Positions 25,370-37,900 of a stretch of DNA of 64,000 nucleotides are shown one piece after another. The notes below the pieces were generated by a model. The model ran no database searches. It had not been told where the DNA came from and saw only the letters and a list, made by a program, of their open reading frames with translations. A program made the position numbers and the translations under genes. How positions within the stretch are numbered: position 1 is the first letter of the stretch; each line of letters starts with the position of its first letter. The stretch comes from Echinococcus granulosus (taxonomy: Eukaryota > Platyhelminthes > Cestoda > Cyclophyllidea > Taeniidae): the NCBI RefSeq assembly GCF_000524195.1, contig NW_020170409.1, positions 194,261 through 258,260 of the forward strand, in the 5' to 3' direction.

Positions 25370-27548
25370 TCACTTGTGGAGGGCCTGAGTGGTTTGTGGT
25401 GTCGGGAGTGGCAGTGCGGGGGTCTGCAGAGCGGCTAGACTTCTCACAAGGCTGTCAAATGGCGAGGAGTAACCGGAGGCAGCGAGGGAAAGCATCAGGT
25501 CATCCATTTCCACCATCTGCCCCTCCTCTCCAGGCGCCTCAAAAAGGCTGAGAAGTAGGTCCCACACTCTGGAATCCTATCATGCCACAAGAAACAGAAC
25601 AGGAAATAGTTGGGTCTTTTGTTCGGTTGCGGTTGTAACGTGTTGGGCTGCTGTTAGGTGTGTACCACCGACATATTTGTGCGATGTTTTACGCGAACCT
25701 TTCCACTCTGTCTCGATTCGGCCTCTATGCCGATGGTGTGGGACTCTGCTCATGCCGTTTGTGCTAGTAGTCCTCCATCCCTCCTGTGGGTTTACATTCG
25801 GCTTAATTTCAGACTCATCGGCTTTGTAGCGTCTTCACACACGCACCGTCTACTTAAAAGTCTACTAATTCTCTGTCGACTCAACTGAAAGCGTTCAAGA
25901 TCTAATGAACGAGTGTGATGTGGAAATAGTAGCCTTTTCAAAGAGTCTCAAAATCAAGAACACTCAACGAGGAAGCGTCAGAGGCAGAACGTCACTTGGC
26001 GGTCCAAAAGAGCATCAATTTTAACTTGTAAGTGCTATTCGCCTCACCAACTTGACTCCTTCACTGGAAGTGATCTTTTTAACCTCCTCTGTTGGCAAGC
26101 GCAGTCCAACAAGCGTCGACTTGGCCATTTCATGCACAGTCCTCCGGAGGACGCTCAGACTCTCCCACATCTGATCACTGGATGAATTCAGCATCCTCAT
26201 AGCAGCCGCGACGATGAAGCGTCTCCAGTCCACCGAGGACACCACACTTAGCCCTGTTGACTTGGTGCCTTGAGGGACAATGAAAGCCTTCGCCAGTTCC
26301 ATGGGGTCACACTCCCACTTGTCGGTCATCAGTTCAACAAAAAGCTTTTCGCATATGCATCCATGAGGCGCCTCCCTCCGGAACTTGGACGCGAAAAAAT
26401 GCAAAAACAATAGTCCCATGAAAAGTCGGTGTTTTTTAATTTCTGTCGAGAGTTATTCAGATTCTGGTTATGAATTGACAGTCGAGGGAAATTTTATCAA
26501 CAGTTCTAAAAGTAGAGCTTAACAAGCTTTGTTCTTAAGACAGGGATAATTACGAAGTGGATTTCTCCTTCGTTTCCTTCACAGGTGCACCTCATCCACC
26601 CATCTGAGTTCACACTTCCAGCACAGCTGATGCAGTTCAAAAAATAAAATCGGGCTCCTCGATCGCATCCCCGCTAACTGTTCGTCCGCGATGGTGCGAT
26701 TGAGCCCTTTGATGTCATTAAAAATGAGTGAAACTGGATTTCCTAATGAACTCGACAGTTGGTATGTTTAATGGTCTGACAGGCATCTCAGTCGCCATTC
26801 TTCACTGAGAGTGACCAAGGGGGGAAACTAAATGGGACTGAAGATGTGTTCTTAGGCTAATGCATTGTTCCCATGAATGTTTGTTTCAACTTCAGTACTA
26901 GTGGGCTAAAAATAAACAGGCTGTCTGCTATTTTAGACTGGATGCAGGAAGAGATACCGAGCAAGAGAAGGTGTTCGTGTGGTTTTTGCCAAAGCTCCCT
27001 GCAATGGCTTCTTCTAACTTACAGGGAGTTGCAGAACACACGCCAGTGTTCACATGCAGATGCAGAGGAGTATGCGGCGGTCTGTTAGTGCGGTCCTCTT
27101 TCTTGTGCTTAAACTTGGCACATGCGAATCAAGTTTCCCTGTCACTTTCCAAACCTAGAATGAATTCATCATCGACGCTGTGGCTGCGGACACAGCTGTC
27201 GTATAGCCGCTAGTATGGAATTTGGAAGTGTGACACGGGATGATAGAACGGATCGTCTGGGAATAGCCCACTGATAGATAAATGTGTTACCTCCTGGGTG
27301 GCGCTATATCCTTTTGATCGCGCCTATTTAAAGCTAACAATGAGGTTAAAATATTGAGGATGGGTACATTAAGTCTTTTGCTCTTGACCGTCTGCCAACT
27401 GACTGGACCTTGATGCGAAAGGGCTTCGTATTTTAGCTTTCATTAGGCGAGTGAGCATTTCCTCCACCATCCTGAGACAGTCTAATCATTAAGTATTCTA
27501 CACTTCCGAGTTATACACCACCTCATCCCCACAAGACTGTGCCTGCCT

Positions 27549-27579
<31 letters not shown>

Positions 27580-27715
27580 TAGGAAGGAAGAGAGAGAAGG
27601 AGGATACTCTCTACTNNNNNNNNNNNNNNNNNNNNNNNNNNNNNNNNNNNNNNNNNNNNNNNNNNNNNNNNNNNNNNNNNNNNNNNNNNNNNNNNNNNNN
27701 NNNNNNNNNNNNNNN

Positions 27716-27801
<86 letters not shown>

Positions 27802-30800
27802 TTGAGGAAAGGAGAGAGAAAGAGGGATACTCTCATTCTCCCGATGGTAACTTTTTTATTGGGGAATGTCGCTCCTCTTCCTTGGTGTTACCATTAGACG
27901 GCCGAATGTAGAACGGACTGGACAGTTGGGAGAGAAAATTGAGATGGAAGGGGAAGTGGTCAGCCTTAGTTTACCATCGCGTAGAATTCGCAGGAAGCTT
28001 GTGCCTCATAGGAAAGGGAATATCTTGCGGACTTGCAAAGATGATTATTTTAATGGGTAAAACACTTCAAGAATCATTCAAACGCGATTTTCCTAATGGC
28101 ATTAACAACAGCGTACACTTCCGCGGCCGCCTTACACGTTCGACCCAACTTCTAGAGTCCAGTGGAGTCTCAGTAATCTCACTACCAGTGTCCAAAGGTT
28201 CATTACAGCTGAAATGTAGTTATTGAAACCGAATAACACAAAACGGGCAAAGGTGAACGGATTGGCAAAACCTCTGAGAAATATAATTTAGATCCCAATG
28301 AAAGACTTAAGAAAACTTCCTTATTCTCGATAAGATCTGTCTGTCGACAAATGAATTCCATCTTTGACAAAAAAATGATATCGGACATTGAAAAAAGTCC
28401 TCTGAAGCCAATTATATTCCATTGGTGGTGTTAATGGATTCGCTGTTCCAATTTTATACATTCTAAACACCAGGAAAACGTAATCTCATTGTCGATGATG
28501 CACACAGGTTCAACAGACTTGTATTTAAAAATCCAAATAGTTAGATATGTAATGGAGACTCACTTGATCTACGAGCTTCGATAGGTTCCCGAATGAATCG
28601 TTTTCTGGTTGAGGAGATCCGTCTATAACTTGGTCGAATGGATGGAGGTTGACCAATCTTTGCGGGGTGAAAACCACCTCCTATAAGAGTCAGTTATTGA
28701 GAACAAGTGGAAAAGTTGACACACTTGGGACACGTAGAATGGATCATTGTCAGCAATCAAAAGACGATATTCCAGCGATTCGCCTCTTTCAATCTTCTCT
28801 TGAACATATTCTTCGAGCTTGGTAATCCTAAAAACATTGTCCATCATAGGGAATGTGAACTTTAAATTACGATTTTTGGAATCCCCGGTATTCCGCGTCA
28901 ATCCATTGCGTTCCCTCATTCTGAAAGTGCACTACGTCTCCCTGAAATGTGGCCAAAATCTCCAGTCCCACATCCCTGATTAGTTGTAGACGCAGCGCAG
29001 TCCTCTCCGCTTAACAAGGAAAAGAATGAAATGACATCAAAATTAATTTGATCAAGTATTAGTAATACTCTGAAGACAAATTTAGTGGGAACCGTTTCGA
29101 ATTAATAACGGAAAGCACTTTTACTTTACCTTCATCTTTAAGAAGGTTGAGCCGGATCGCCTTTTCCACTTTGGGCTTCTCTGACTGTTCTGGTTCTTTG
29201 ATCAATTCCGGTGTGGGTGCTTCGAGATAAAGAGGATTTTCAATGCTAGTTAAACCATACAATAGCTACCCTGCCATGCGCTAGTGTAAGCGACATCGAC
29301 TGCAGCACATATTGGTGAGACAAGTAGTTTGGAGTGATCAAGATGCCCATAAAAAAGTGAAAATAAGAATTCAATCGTGTCCTGAGCAAGCGTGCTCACC
29401 CGTCTTCTTTACTTTTTTGACGGTCTTTGTAGAACGAGAACTCGTGGTATCTTGAGATTTTGGAAGTTCTTCCTTACAAGGAAGTGGGTCTCCATTGTCA
29501 TCCACATACATTCCCAATTTCGTTTGTTCCTCCGTGAGCTACATACAACCAGGAAGAAGCTATAAGTTATTTTTTAGGCTAAAAAACCAAATTCGTATAA
29601 AGATGTGCGACTTTTGACATCTATGGCATTTGAGTCAAAATGAGACGCGGCAGAAAGGGATGTGCATTCCACATTTTTGGTAGAAACTGGAAACCTGATA
29701 GATTTACCGTTTGGACAAAGAAAGTCGTGGTTACATTCGGTTCTGCTTTCGTCTTTTGATTTATGAATGAACACCCTAATCAGGCAGAAGTATAGGGTAG
29801 GAGAAATAAAGTGATTCAATCAAAGGCAGAAAGTGGTAGCTGTTCTTTGAGGTGGTGACCTGTCAATCCTTGGAAAGCGAGTAAATAGGCAAAATGGCTT
29901 AATCAGGCTTTTCTGCTGGTGTTTCATGAGGGGAAACAAGGAAATAAAAGTGGTCCGCCTTTAGACCATCCACCTTGACCAGCACAGATTCGGCCTTAGT
30001 CGCTCATCTGACTGTCTCATTCATACCGCGAAACTCTCGAAGATTTACATCCGAAAAGATAACAGTGCGATTAGTTATTTAGTATTTAAGAAAAAGGCAT
30101 CTACTGAACCAAGTTATTCTTCACTTAGGCTCAATACAAATCGAAAATGAGTTGTGACCACCTCCAAAATCCAACTGACAAACTTTTCAAATTACATTGC
30201 ACACAAACACTTCAAAATGGCTCCCATATCGGCGCTGGTTAAAGGACGGAGCTCCTGTCCGTTGATAATCTACCCACAGCTTCGGAACAAAGGCTGTCAA
30301 TGCTGCGGTTATGCTAGCCAGAAGGTAAAGAGCGAATCAGGGTCACAAGGCACGGAGGAAACCACCATCACACGGTAGTCCAGGAAAGCAAATGTTCCAG
30401 GCGACAGAACCATGTTTATTTCAATGTCTACGTAGGATCCGATTTGCACCTTAGTAGTAAGGCACTGCCACCACATTGGTCCTGTTAAAAACCCACCATT
30501 CCATCTACGCCTTTTGCATCGCTTCATAATTTATTCAAGGTGGGCTCGATTGATACAGACACCTGCACTGAAGTTAGGCTTGGAGAAGTCGGATGTTGTG
30601 AAGCAATACTGCTGACCAAGGACTGTATCATTCCCAGATTCACAGACCTACCAATATAGACGGTTGAAGGCAGCGGGACCCAAATAAATAACTTTGTGGT
30701 TAAGGAACTGCTACAGCAGCAAAATTCATTCCACATCTAGCGAGCACTCTGCTTGTATTCTTTGGCAACCTATGGTTTGTTAACTAACCAAGGTTGTGTG

Positions 30801-33800
30801 GGGAACAGATGCACGCTATTTATAAGGCATAAATTTGCCATGAAATGACTAGAATTATGAAAAACTTCCAATCCAAATAAAGTCTACGAAGGAAACTTCT
30901 GGCATTATTTGTCCACCGAATCTGAAATTTGAGAAGTGCCAGCCATAAAAAAAGTGCTAAATCAAGTTTATTTTTGAGAACATACTCTCAACTGGACCAC
31001 TTTGAGCGCACAGGTAGCAATCTCATAAAGGAAGGCGAGTTCAGGCTCTTTCGGTTTCAATTGGCTCCCCAGCAAATACTGATTGGGTTGTGGGGGCGTA
31101 AGATCCTTTTTGCCCCTACTTCTCTGTGCCTTCTCTCCTGCTTTTTTCTTTTCAAGACTCTGCTTGACCTTCTTCACCTCTTTTGCTTTAGCGGTGGCAT
31201 CTTCGTCTACAAGAAACGGCCCGCTTTTTAGTACAAAATAAACGTGTTCCCTATGCATTTATAACAAGAAGAAACGTACGTGTGAGAGGAAGCATCTCAC
31301 AGGCGGTCAGCGTCGCACTGGTAACAAAAAGTAGTTGCGGACGATCTGTCTCATCGTCAGTTTTAAAGTCCTCCGTGGTGTATGTAATTGTCTGAACTTT
31401 GCTCTCGCTAAGTTCGTCTTTTGGTGGTTGACGCCGTTTTGCCTTCAAATCGGCGGTTTGGCTCAGACTCTGTTCCGTAGTAAATAACCCAGGAGGCTAT
31501 TAACAGAGGCAGTTGAGATTTGCAACTTATTCGGAAATGCTCGGATAAAGGCAGTTTTCAGTGTCATGTATGTATTCCAAGATGATAGATATAAGGAATA
31601 ATAATCCTTTTGTCACGATTATCCTCGTAACAATAAGTTCAGCTTTGGTCGTTACCTTAAATAAAAAATCCTAAGCTTTCCTTCTCAAACGAACGTAACC
31701 TACTTGCAAGCTCAAAAATCAACTCAATTAAAAGTAATCTGAGGTAAAAGCATAAAATCTGAAAATAGCATGGACATATTCAGCTAAAGGATGTTGCAAT
31801 ATCGTACTTTCAACATTGGAAGTCGGTAGTAGTTTTGATTCCTTTGATCCTCCAGTTTACCCTCATTGGTATCGTCAGTTGAGGGGAAAAACATTTCAAC
31901 CACCCGGTTCCTATCTTGCCACCTATCCAACTCTATTTGAAGCAGCAAACAGTAGTTATTCATCAGGTTAGTTCTTTCATTTGCATGCCATTCATTGTGG
32001 CCAACGAAGTCTCTAAGGTGTGTCAAGTTGTCATCTCGCCGTTCCTCAGTCAATTCGCGAAGCTGAAAAACCAGCTCATGTAGGCGGAGATGACGTTCTG
32101 CTTTAGTCACATCATCCTCTAACAACTCCAAAGGCATCGCATTAAGCTCCTAAAATAAATGCTCTCTAGCATCATTTAAGTGGAACCTTCTGCCAACTAT
32201 CCACAAGTGCTTGTCTGTTACTCGGTCGCCTCAGATATGTCAACAGCGTTCTTCTGCACTCACAAAGATGCTCCACAATATTTAGACGTTGATGGCGTAG
32301 TTTTGATAACACTTTCTGCAGCTGATCAACAAAGGTGGCACTTATGGCTTCTAAAATCTCACTGAATCGCTTAAGCATATCCTGAATGAAAGAAATTAGT
32401 TTGACGTTCAGCTTCCCCATATTTATATCACCTACCTGACTAATTTTTGAAGCACAATAGGTAATGAACAAATTCTCTTCATTATCAGCTTTGTAATCTA
32501 CCAGGAATAAATAGCTAAGATTACTTATGGTAAAGTGGTTTACCAGTTCGACACTCCACTGTCTCCATCTGTTGCTCTAGTTTTCTTAACTAAACGAATG
32601 ATAGACGATCAATGAAATGGATTATGGAAGAACTTGATTGATCACCTACCAATCACTCACCCCAACTAGGTGATCTTTGATCAACTGAGAAATTTGGGCA
32701 TCAATGGACTCTCCAAAAGCGGACTTTACTTCATAAATTTGACATCCCTTTTCATGGAAAAAGCTGCGAATGCTTGACAGCGCATGATCCGAGTGGGAAA
32801 GTTCAAGGACGACTTCGTCATTATCCCAGTGCCCTTCAACTGCCTGCGAAATTATCTCTTCGTTTGGAACAGAAATAAACAATATAGCGTTAAAATGAAG
32901 AGTAGCATGCATCGCCTTTAAAATACCCAAATTAATAGGGCAGTCTTCCAAAAACCAGTTGACAGAAGGATCATAGTTACTAGCAAGAAATGATTAAGTA
33001 AGGAAAACCTTACCAAAGTTCTGCTTTAATGATGGCAGAAACAGACTGTTCCATGTTATTTTTTAACGGCCAGTTATGATATAAGTCCCTCAATCTTATT
33101 ACCTCATAATCTTCTTAAATACTTTATTGGTTCTGATAATGAGTACCTTGTGAACTTGCAAACTTTGGGTTTTCACAATATGGCCGCCTTAAAATTGCTC
33201 CTCGAATCTGAAAATCAACCTTGTTTTTAACTTTGGATTTATTCTACATTGAAAAAAGAAACCTTTTTAGTGAGTTATTATCATATATTAAAACCATAAC
33301 GAAAAGATTTTAAACAAATTGATTAACCTAAGTAAATGCATTTGGATTGTCAAATGATGCTAAAACTGGCCTTACCAAGAAGATTAAGGCAGTAAGAATT
33401 TTATCAAGCTCAGAGGTCGCTTTCATTCTTTCCCAAGGAGGTAAAATCACATGCTGTGAGGCGTTTTTTTTAGTCATAGAATTCCCACTAACACATTTAA
33501 AAGAAGTAGATTTCCATTCTCCTTTCAGGGCCTTGACAGTCGTGTACAGGAGCCAGCTTACTTTTATGTCTTCTATATCAAGTTCGTCTAAGCAGTCATT
33601 CCGAAGTCCAAGTGGCTGTTCGTTTACAAAAAGATACTTCAAACAGCGCACCATCCAAACTGAGTTTGGGCTAGCATGTTAGATAAGTCTCGGGTGGCGT
33701 TACTTATTAGTGAGACTCTTCAAGGCGTATAGCTTAGTAGCTAGGCTTAGAAGATCTGCGGTATCAATTTGATAAATATCACAGAAGAATGCGAGTTTTC

Positions 33801-34268
33801 CTTCATCCAAAAGCCGATTTTTTTCATTCACCAAGTTTTTTATCAGCTGCTGCTTTCTGTTTGCTTTTCGAAAATTTTCTGAGAGAATTCTTTTCTGAGA
33901 ACTTTCAAAACTTGCTCCAGTGTTACTTTTTCTTGGTTGCTGGCTGCTTCCATTGCAGATTCTTTTTTACGCTGAACTTCTTTTTCTCTTGCATTACGAT
34001 TTTTTATTATTATGTTTTTCTCACGGTAAAGCCTTAAAAGATTATTTTCGAATTCAATTTCCAGTTGACATTTCTTATGTAATTCTCGATCAAGAGAACA
34101 GAATACATCCTGATCCTAAAAAACAATGAGTAAGCGTAGAATTCTTGCATTTCTATTTATAAGCCTGCGATTTCCTTCTGTAAGGAGATTATCAACTATT
34201 TTTGCGAAGGATTCATCTTGACGCGAACGTGTAAGAGAGCGGTGTTCGGAAGACATTGGCGTCTTCAT
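25370..34268 (-). CDS. SPEF2: SPEF2/CPC1-like axonemal central-apparatus protein
   Basis: Twenty exons join in frame to about 1164 residues: 34268-34149, 34115-33927, 33894-33704, 33670-33376, 33207-33147, 33113-33014, 32979-32661, 32584-32544, 32514-32436, 32381-32187, 32149-31808, 31469-31280, 31206-30986, 29538-29413, 29265-29130, 29009-28871, 28827-28725, 28680-28564, 26371-26048, 25576-25370. SPEF2 (CPC1 in Chlamydomonas) belongs to the central pair apparatus of motile cilia and sperm flagella. Residues 41-165 are charged and coiled-coil-like. About 287-430 resembles the adenylate-kinase-like domain but shows no Walker A loop, and DCPIN replaces the usual DGFPR. Residues 466-620 contain the diagnostic block ending LMNNYCLLLQIELDRWQDR. 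Residues 869-950 (ALRLQLIRDVGLEIL... ADNDPFYVS) and 989-1164 (SVDWRRFIVAA; VWDLLLSLFEAPGEE) match the order of the family C-terminus from memory. The family's N-terminal calponin-homology domain is absent. The start is the ATG after acceptor-like TTTTTAATAG. The first intron needs a GC donor. The start of the exon at 26371 is the least certain. Confidence 0.68.
27549..27799. repeat. (TG)n microsatellite with a 100-N assembly gap
   Basis: TG repeats run 27549-27577, then 38 nt of GA-rich flank, 100 Ns (27616-27715), and TG repeats again 27716-27799. The sequence after each TG run is nearly the same (AGTAGGAAGGAAGAGAGAGA versus AGTTGAGGAAAGGAGAGAGA, then GATACTCTC). The tract lies in the large intron of the SPEF2-like gene. 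Long frames of alternating Cys/Val or Thr/His here are artefacts of the dinucleotide repeat. Confidence 0.95.
34116..34148 (-). other. 33-nt GC-AG intron in the SPEF2-like gene
   Basis: The coding frame before 34149 runs into TAG unless an intron is removed. The only phase-consistent excision starts with GCAAGA (34148 downwards) and ends with GTTTTTTAG at 34116. Removing it joins two open exons in phase 0 (NRRLINRN / DQDVFCSLD). The non-consensus GC donor and the tiny size make it unusual; a longer alternative with a GT donor was not found. Confidence 0.5.
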
Positions 34269-34960
34269 TGTGCTATTAAAAACAACGGGCATTTGCAGTA
34301 AATATCTGCTAAACTTTTGAATCTTAAAAAAACCACATCTAGCATTGTTCAAGAATATAAGGCGAAATCAGCTGCGCATGTCAAGCGAATATGAAACATT
34401 ACTGCTAAATATTCAACTGATGCTGAATAAAAGCCTATTGGGCCCATTAATAGTTTGTTCTACAGCGACAAATGTTATTAAAGCAGGGGTTTTTGCAAAA
34501 ACAATTGTGCACAATTAATGCTAATGGCAGTTTTAAAAAGTGGAAGCGTCGTTTGGAGCAGCTTCGACCTTCACTAGTAAATTAAAACAATGTCTCGTTG
34601 CGAAAGTCATGTCATCAACGTACATTTACGAATAATCATCACTCGCTATTTACCAATACAAATACCTTACTTCGAGACGTCCCCATTACTAAGCCCAAAA
34701 TGACTTGATGGCCCATTGTCGTTACCTAGGGTACCCCACCACCCCACAGCCAGTGTGCACAGCCGACCCGCCACCCCGGCACCCTACACGGAAGCAACCC
34801 GCCCACTCACCCTCCCAGCGCAGGGAGTATCCAACACTGGAACCAAAATGTGCGCGACCACACCACAAAGGCTGGGTCAATGAAACGCTTAAAAGGATGT
34901 ACGATTACAACACGAATAAAATACAAATAATTATATCGCCAATCCGCCTCGTTGGGCTTC
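34269..34960. other. spacer between TOP2 and SPEF2-like gene
   Basis: This 692-nt stretch holds the 3' end of TOP2 and the 5' end of the SPEF2-like gene, both on the minus strand. It contains a G-rich block (34,734-34,816, minus strand). No AATAAA is seen for the TOP2 transcript on the minus strand. Immediately before the SPEF2-like ATG is a pyrimidine-rich acceptor-like site (GTTGTTTTTAATAG), usable for cis- or spliced-leader trans-splicing. Confidence 0.4.
34734..34816 (-). promoter_or_regulatory. G-quadruplex-forming G-rich block
   Basis: On the minus strand 34816-34798 reads GGGAGGGTGAGTGGGCGGG, a canonical four-tract G3 motif with loops of 1, 5 and 1 nt. It is followed by further GGG/GGGG runs down to 34,734. 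It lies about 145-230 nt downstream of the TOP2 stop codon, on the transcribed-sense strand of both neighbouring genes. Possible roles are transcription pausing/3'-end formation for TOP2 or promoter/5'UTR function for the SPEF2-like gene; this is inference. Confidence 0.55.
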
Positions 34961-37900
34961 CTATTCAGGTACATAATCCTCATCGCTGTCTGAATTGAAA
35001 CGCTTCCGTTTGGCGCCCATCTTCCCCCTCGGCTTTACATTGCCGCCATCAACAGAATCGACACCTTTGTCGCTAACACTGTCCACTTCCACCACTTCAT
35101 CCGAGTCACTGCCGAAGAAGTACTGCACCTTCCTCTGTGCGCTGCGCGCCGCCTTGGTTCGGGCTGGAGCGACTGGTGAGTCTACGAGCAGAAAAAAGAA
35201 CGCAAAATACATTTATCATATTTATTTGCCACTTTTTCCCGGCATCCTAATGCTTTCAAAGATCTGCCTTAGCTCTTGACCTTGAAAGCAGAATAGTACT
35301 TGCTTTAACCTGAGTCTTTCCAATCATTCGTGGTTCGATTTACACTTTCTGGCCTTGCTGAGGTACGGTGGTAATAACAAAACTTCCAGACCTGAACGTT
35401 TCACAAAGAACACAACCCCAAAAAATGTCTGCCATGAATAGCTGGATCTTAAGAAATTCACAACAGAAATGCTATCAAAACCATGCCAACTTTTGGTAAC
35501 CGTTCCTACCTGAGCTCTCCATAATGTCCAGCCACGGGATAGGTCCTGATTTGAATGAATCGGGACCATACAACTGCCTATGAGGAATAATCCAGGTGTA
35601 GGTGACTGACAAACATCACAGTGACGGTGGAAGGAAGGAGTGAATACAGAACATAGTTTTGTCCGGCTACTTTGCATTGTACATTTTATCAAATGACTTT
35701 GTCCTTAGACAAACACTTCTGAACAGCGATTGGCACATGCAGTAAGCACGGCGTGGAACATTGTCCAGCTTTCAGACGGAATGGGCACTGGGATTGAGGA
35801 TCTTGCGGTAGTGGAAAACCTCAATGGTGATTTCGATTCATTCGGATACTATTTTGAGGGGAATGGAGAAATGGCCGTAAGGCGGACCGAGCAGGACATT
35901 CAAAATGAGGGATCTGTGTTCTAAACTGCACGTATTTACCTTAATTGTCTAAGGGGCCGTGCGATTTTCTTCGCTCTGCCACCACCTAAATTGTAGGTCT
36001 CATGGATCTTCTGTACGCTTAAATGAAGGCACCTTTGCACTATATAACGCACTCCAAAATAACTCCAACTCCACAAGATATTGCAGATCACGGATTCCCT
36101 CTGACCACCATGACACGCTAGGCGAAATATTTCATGGATAATGTAGCACAGAATTCAAGTCGCATGAATTAATTTGTGTTTTGTGGTCACCACCTTGAAT
36201 CGACTAATACGAAGTGGCGCATTTTAGAGATTTGTTGGCCTTATGGTCGTCAATTGGGAACGATTGATAATATTAAGTGTTGAAGTGGATAAAAACTGGA
36301 GGAAAACTAGTAACAATGTGACGAACCAGGTATGAAAATTTCGTCAGCGTCATCGCTCTTGTTGTTGGCGCCACCAGGGGTATCAGAGTCTGTCTCCTCC
36401 ATCAACCGCTTGACACCGGTGGACTTGGCCGCAGTGGTAAGCCTTGCACCCCCTCTCTGGCCACCACCACCACGAGCGTTGGCGCCTCTTCGACTGCTGC
36501 CGGCGCGCCCGCCTCTCGTAGAGGACGGCATCCTGGTGGCTACGGTGGCCGGCTCTTTGTAGGAGATTGGCCAGCTAAATAAGGCAGAAGAGCTTGAGCC
36601 CACACAAAGCTGATCTGAGGCAAAGGGCTTCCCCGACCCGTTAAATAGAGTTAAATCGATTCTATTACTTACCTATGGGTGCAATGTAAAGGACACAAAT
36701 TCCACTGTTTGCCTATACTTTTCACTGACCTACGTAGAAGGCTAGAGCCATTGCTTAAAGCCGACCAACGCAAATATAATCACGAACGATGGGATTCCGT
36801 TTTCGTACCCTTTTTTCAGTCAAGGGAAAGCAAAGGCCGAGTACATCAACTCTGAACTGAAGACTGTGGAGCCATTGACCTTTAAAAAGGGACAAACTTG
36901 CTCTTAATCCCATAGCTTCGAACTGAACCTTAATTGAGATAATACAAAGGACACAAGGAAATAGATGAGAAAAAGATCCAAAGTTGCCCATTTGACGCCT
37001 GCAATCGGGTAATTTGACAGCTGATAGTTAAACAAATACACCGACACCTCATCAGCGTGTGCAAACAAACTGACGGATGAACCCAGCACTTCGAACACCT
37101 AAATTGCGCTCCCCTACAACACCAAAGAAAGAGGTAAATGGAGCGATAAATAGCCCTTAAAATGTCTCTAGAACGCCAACATATCCGAAGGAGAGGGTGA
37201 CAAAGAACCCTCCGGAATGCTGACTACTCGACACGATTGGCTGCAAGAGTCGCCGGTGCTATCATGCAGTACACACCACGCTCTCAACCAGAAGGTAGTT
37301 TAAATCAAGGAAAGCCCACTGGTGGGTGTCGCATCCAGATGAGTCAACCACCAGCCCTATTCTAGACTTCAACAACGAACAAGACACAAAAGGCAAGAAG
37401 GGGTTAGGCCAATGCCACAAGATGCTGTGAATTCGTATAAGCGTCAAGATGACATCGAAAATTGGCCATTTATTAACCGCAAACCAATACGTAAAGTAGG
37501 AGCCCCAAAGGGATCAGAAGATAGCTTAGGAACTAGACGAAGCTTTTACACACCTATAAATCCCCATTTTACTCAGAAATGGAGTGAGCATCAATATTCA
37601 CCTTTCATCAAGGTACGGACCAAACCTACAATGAGCAAAAGCCCCTCAAGATTGTGGAATGCCTTGACTCCATAACAAAAACTAGAAAAGAAAAAATGAT
37701 ACCAACTTACGCTGTTGTGCCGCTTTTCGACTTTCCGGTAGCATCAGTTTGTAGCTGTACGATAGTTGGCGAGGAAGGTTGTTTCACAGGGCTGCTGAGA
37801 ACAATCGCCTTGTCACCCTGCCCATGGTCCACAGCCGTGAAAACTTCCTCTTCGCTACTCTTTACCCCATCCTCATCGCCCTCGGAATCGTCAAAGTTGT

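Noticed and set aside
27498..27911. Long frames of alternating Cys/Val or Thr/His across the TG tract
   Set aside because: They are translations of the dinucleotide repeat and the N gap, not genes.
34705..34998. 97-codon plus-strand frame rich in Pro and Arg
   Set aside because: It translates the C-rich complement of the G-quadruplex block and overlaps the last TOP2 exon on the other strand.
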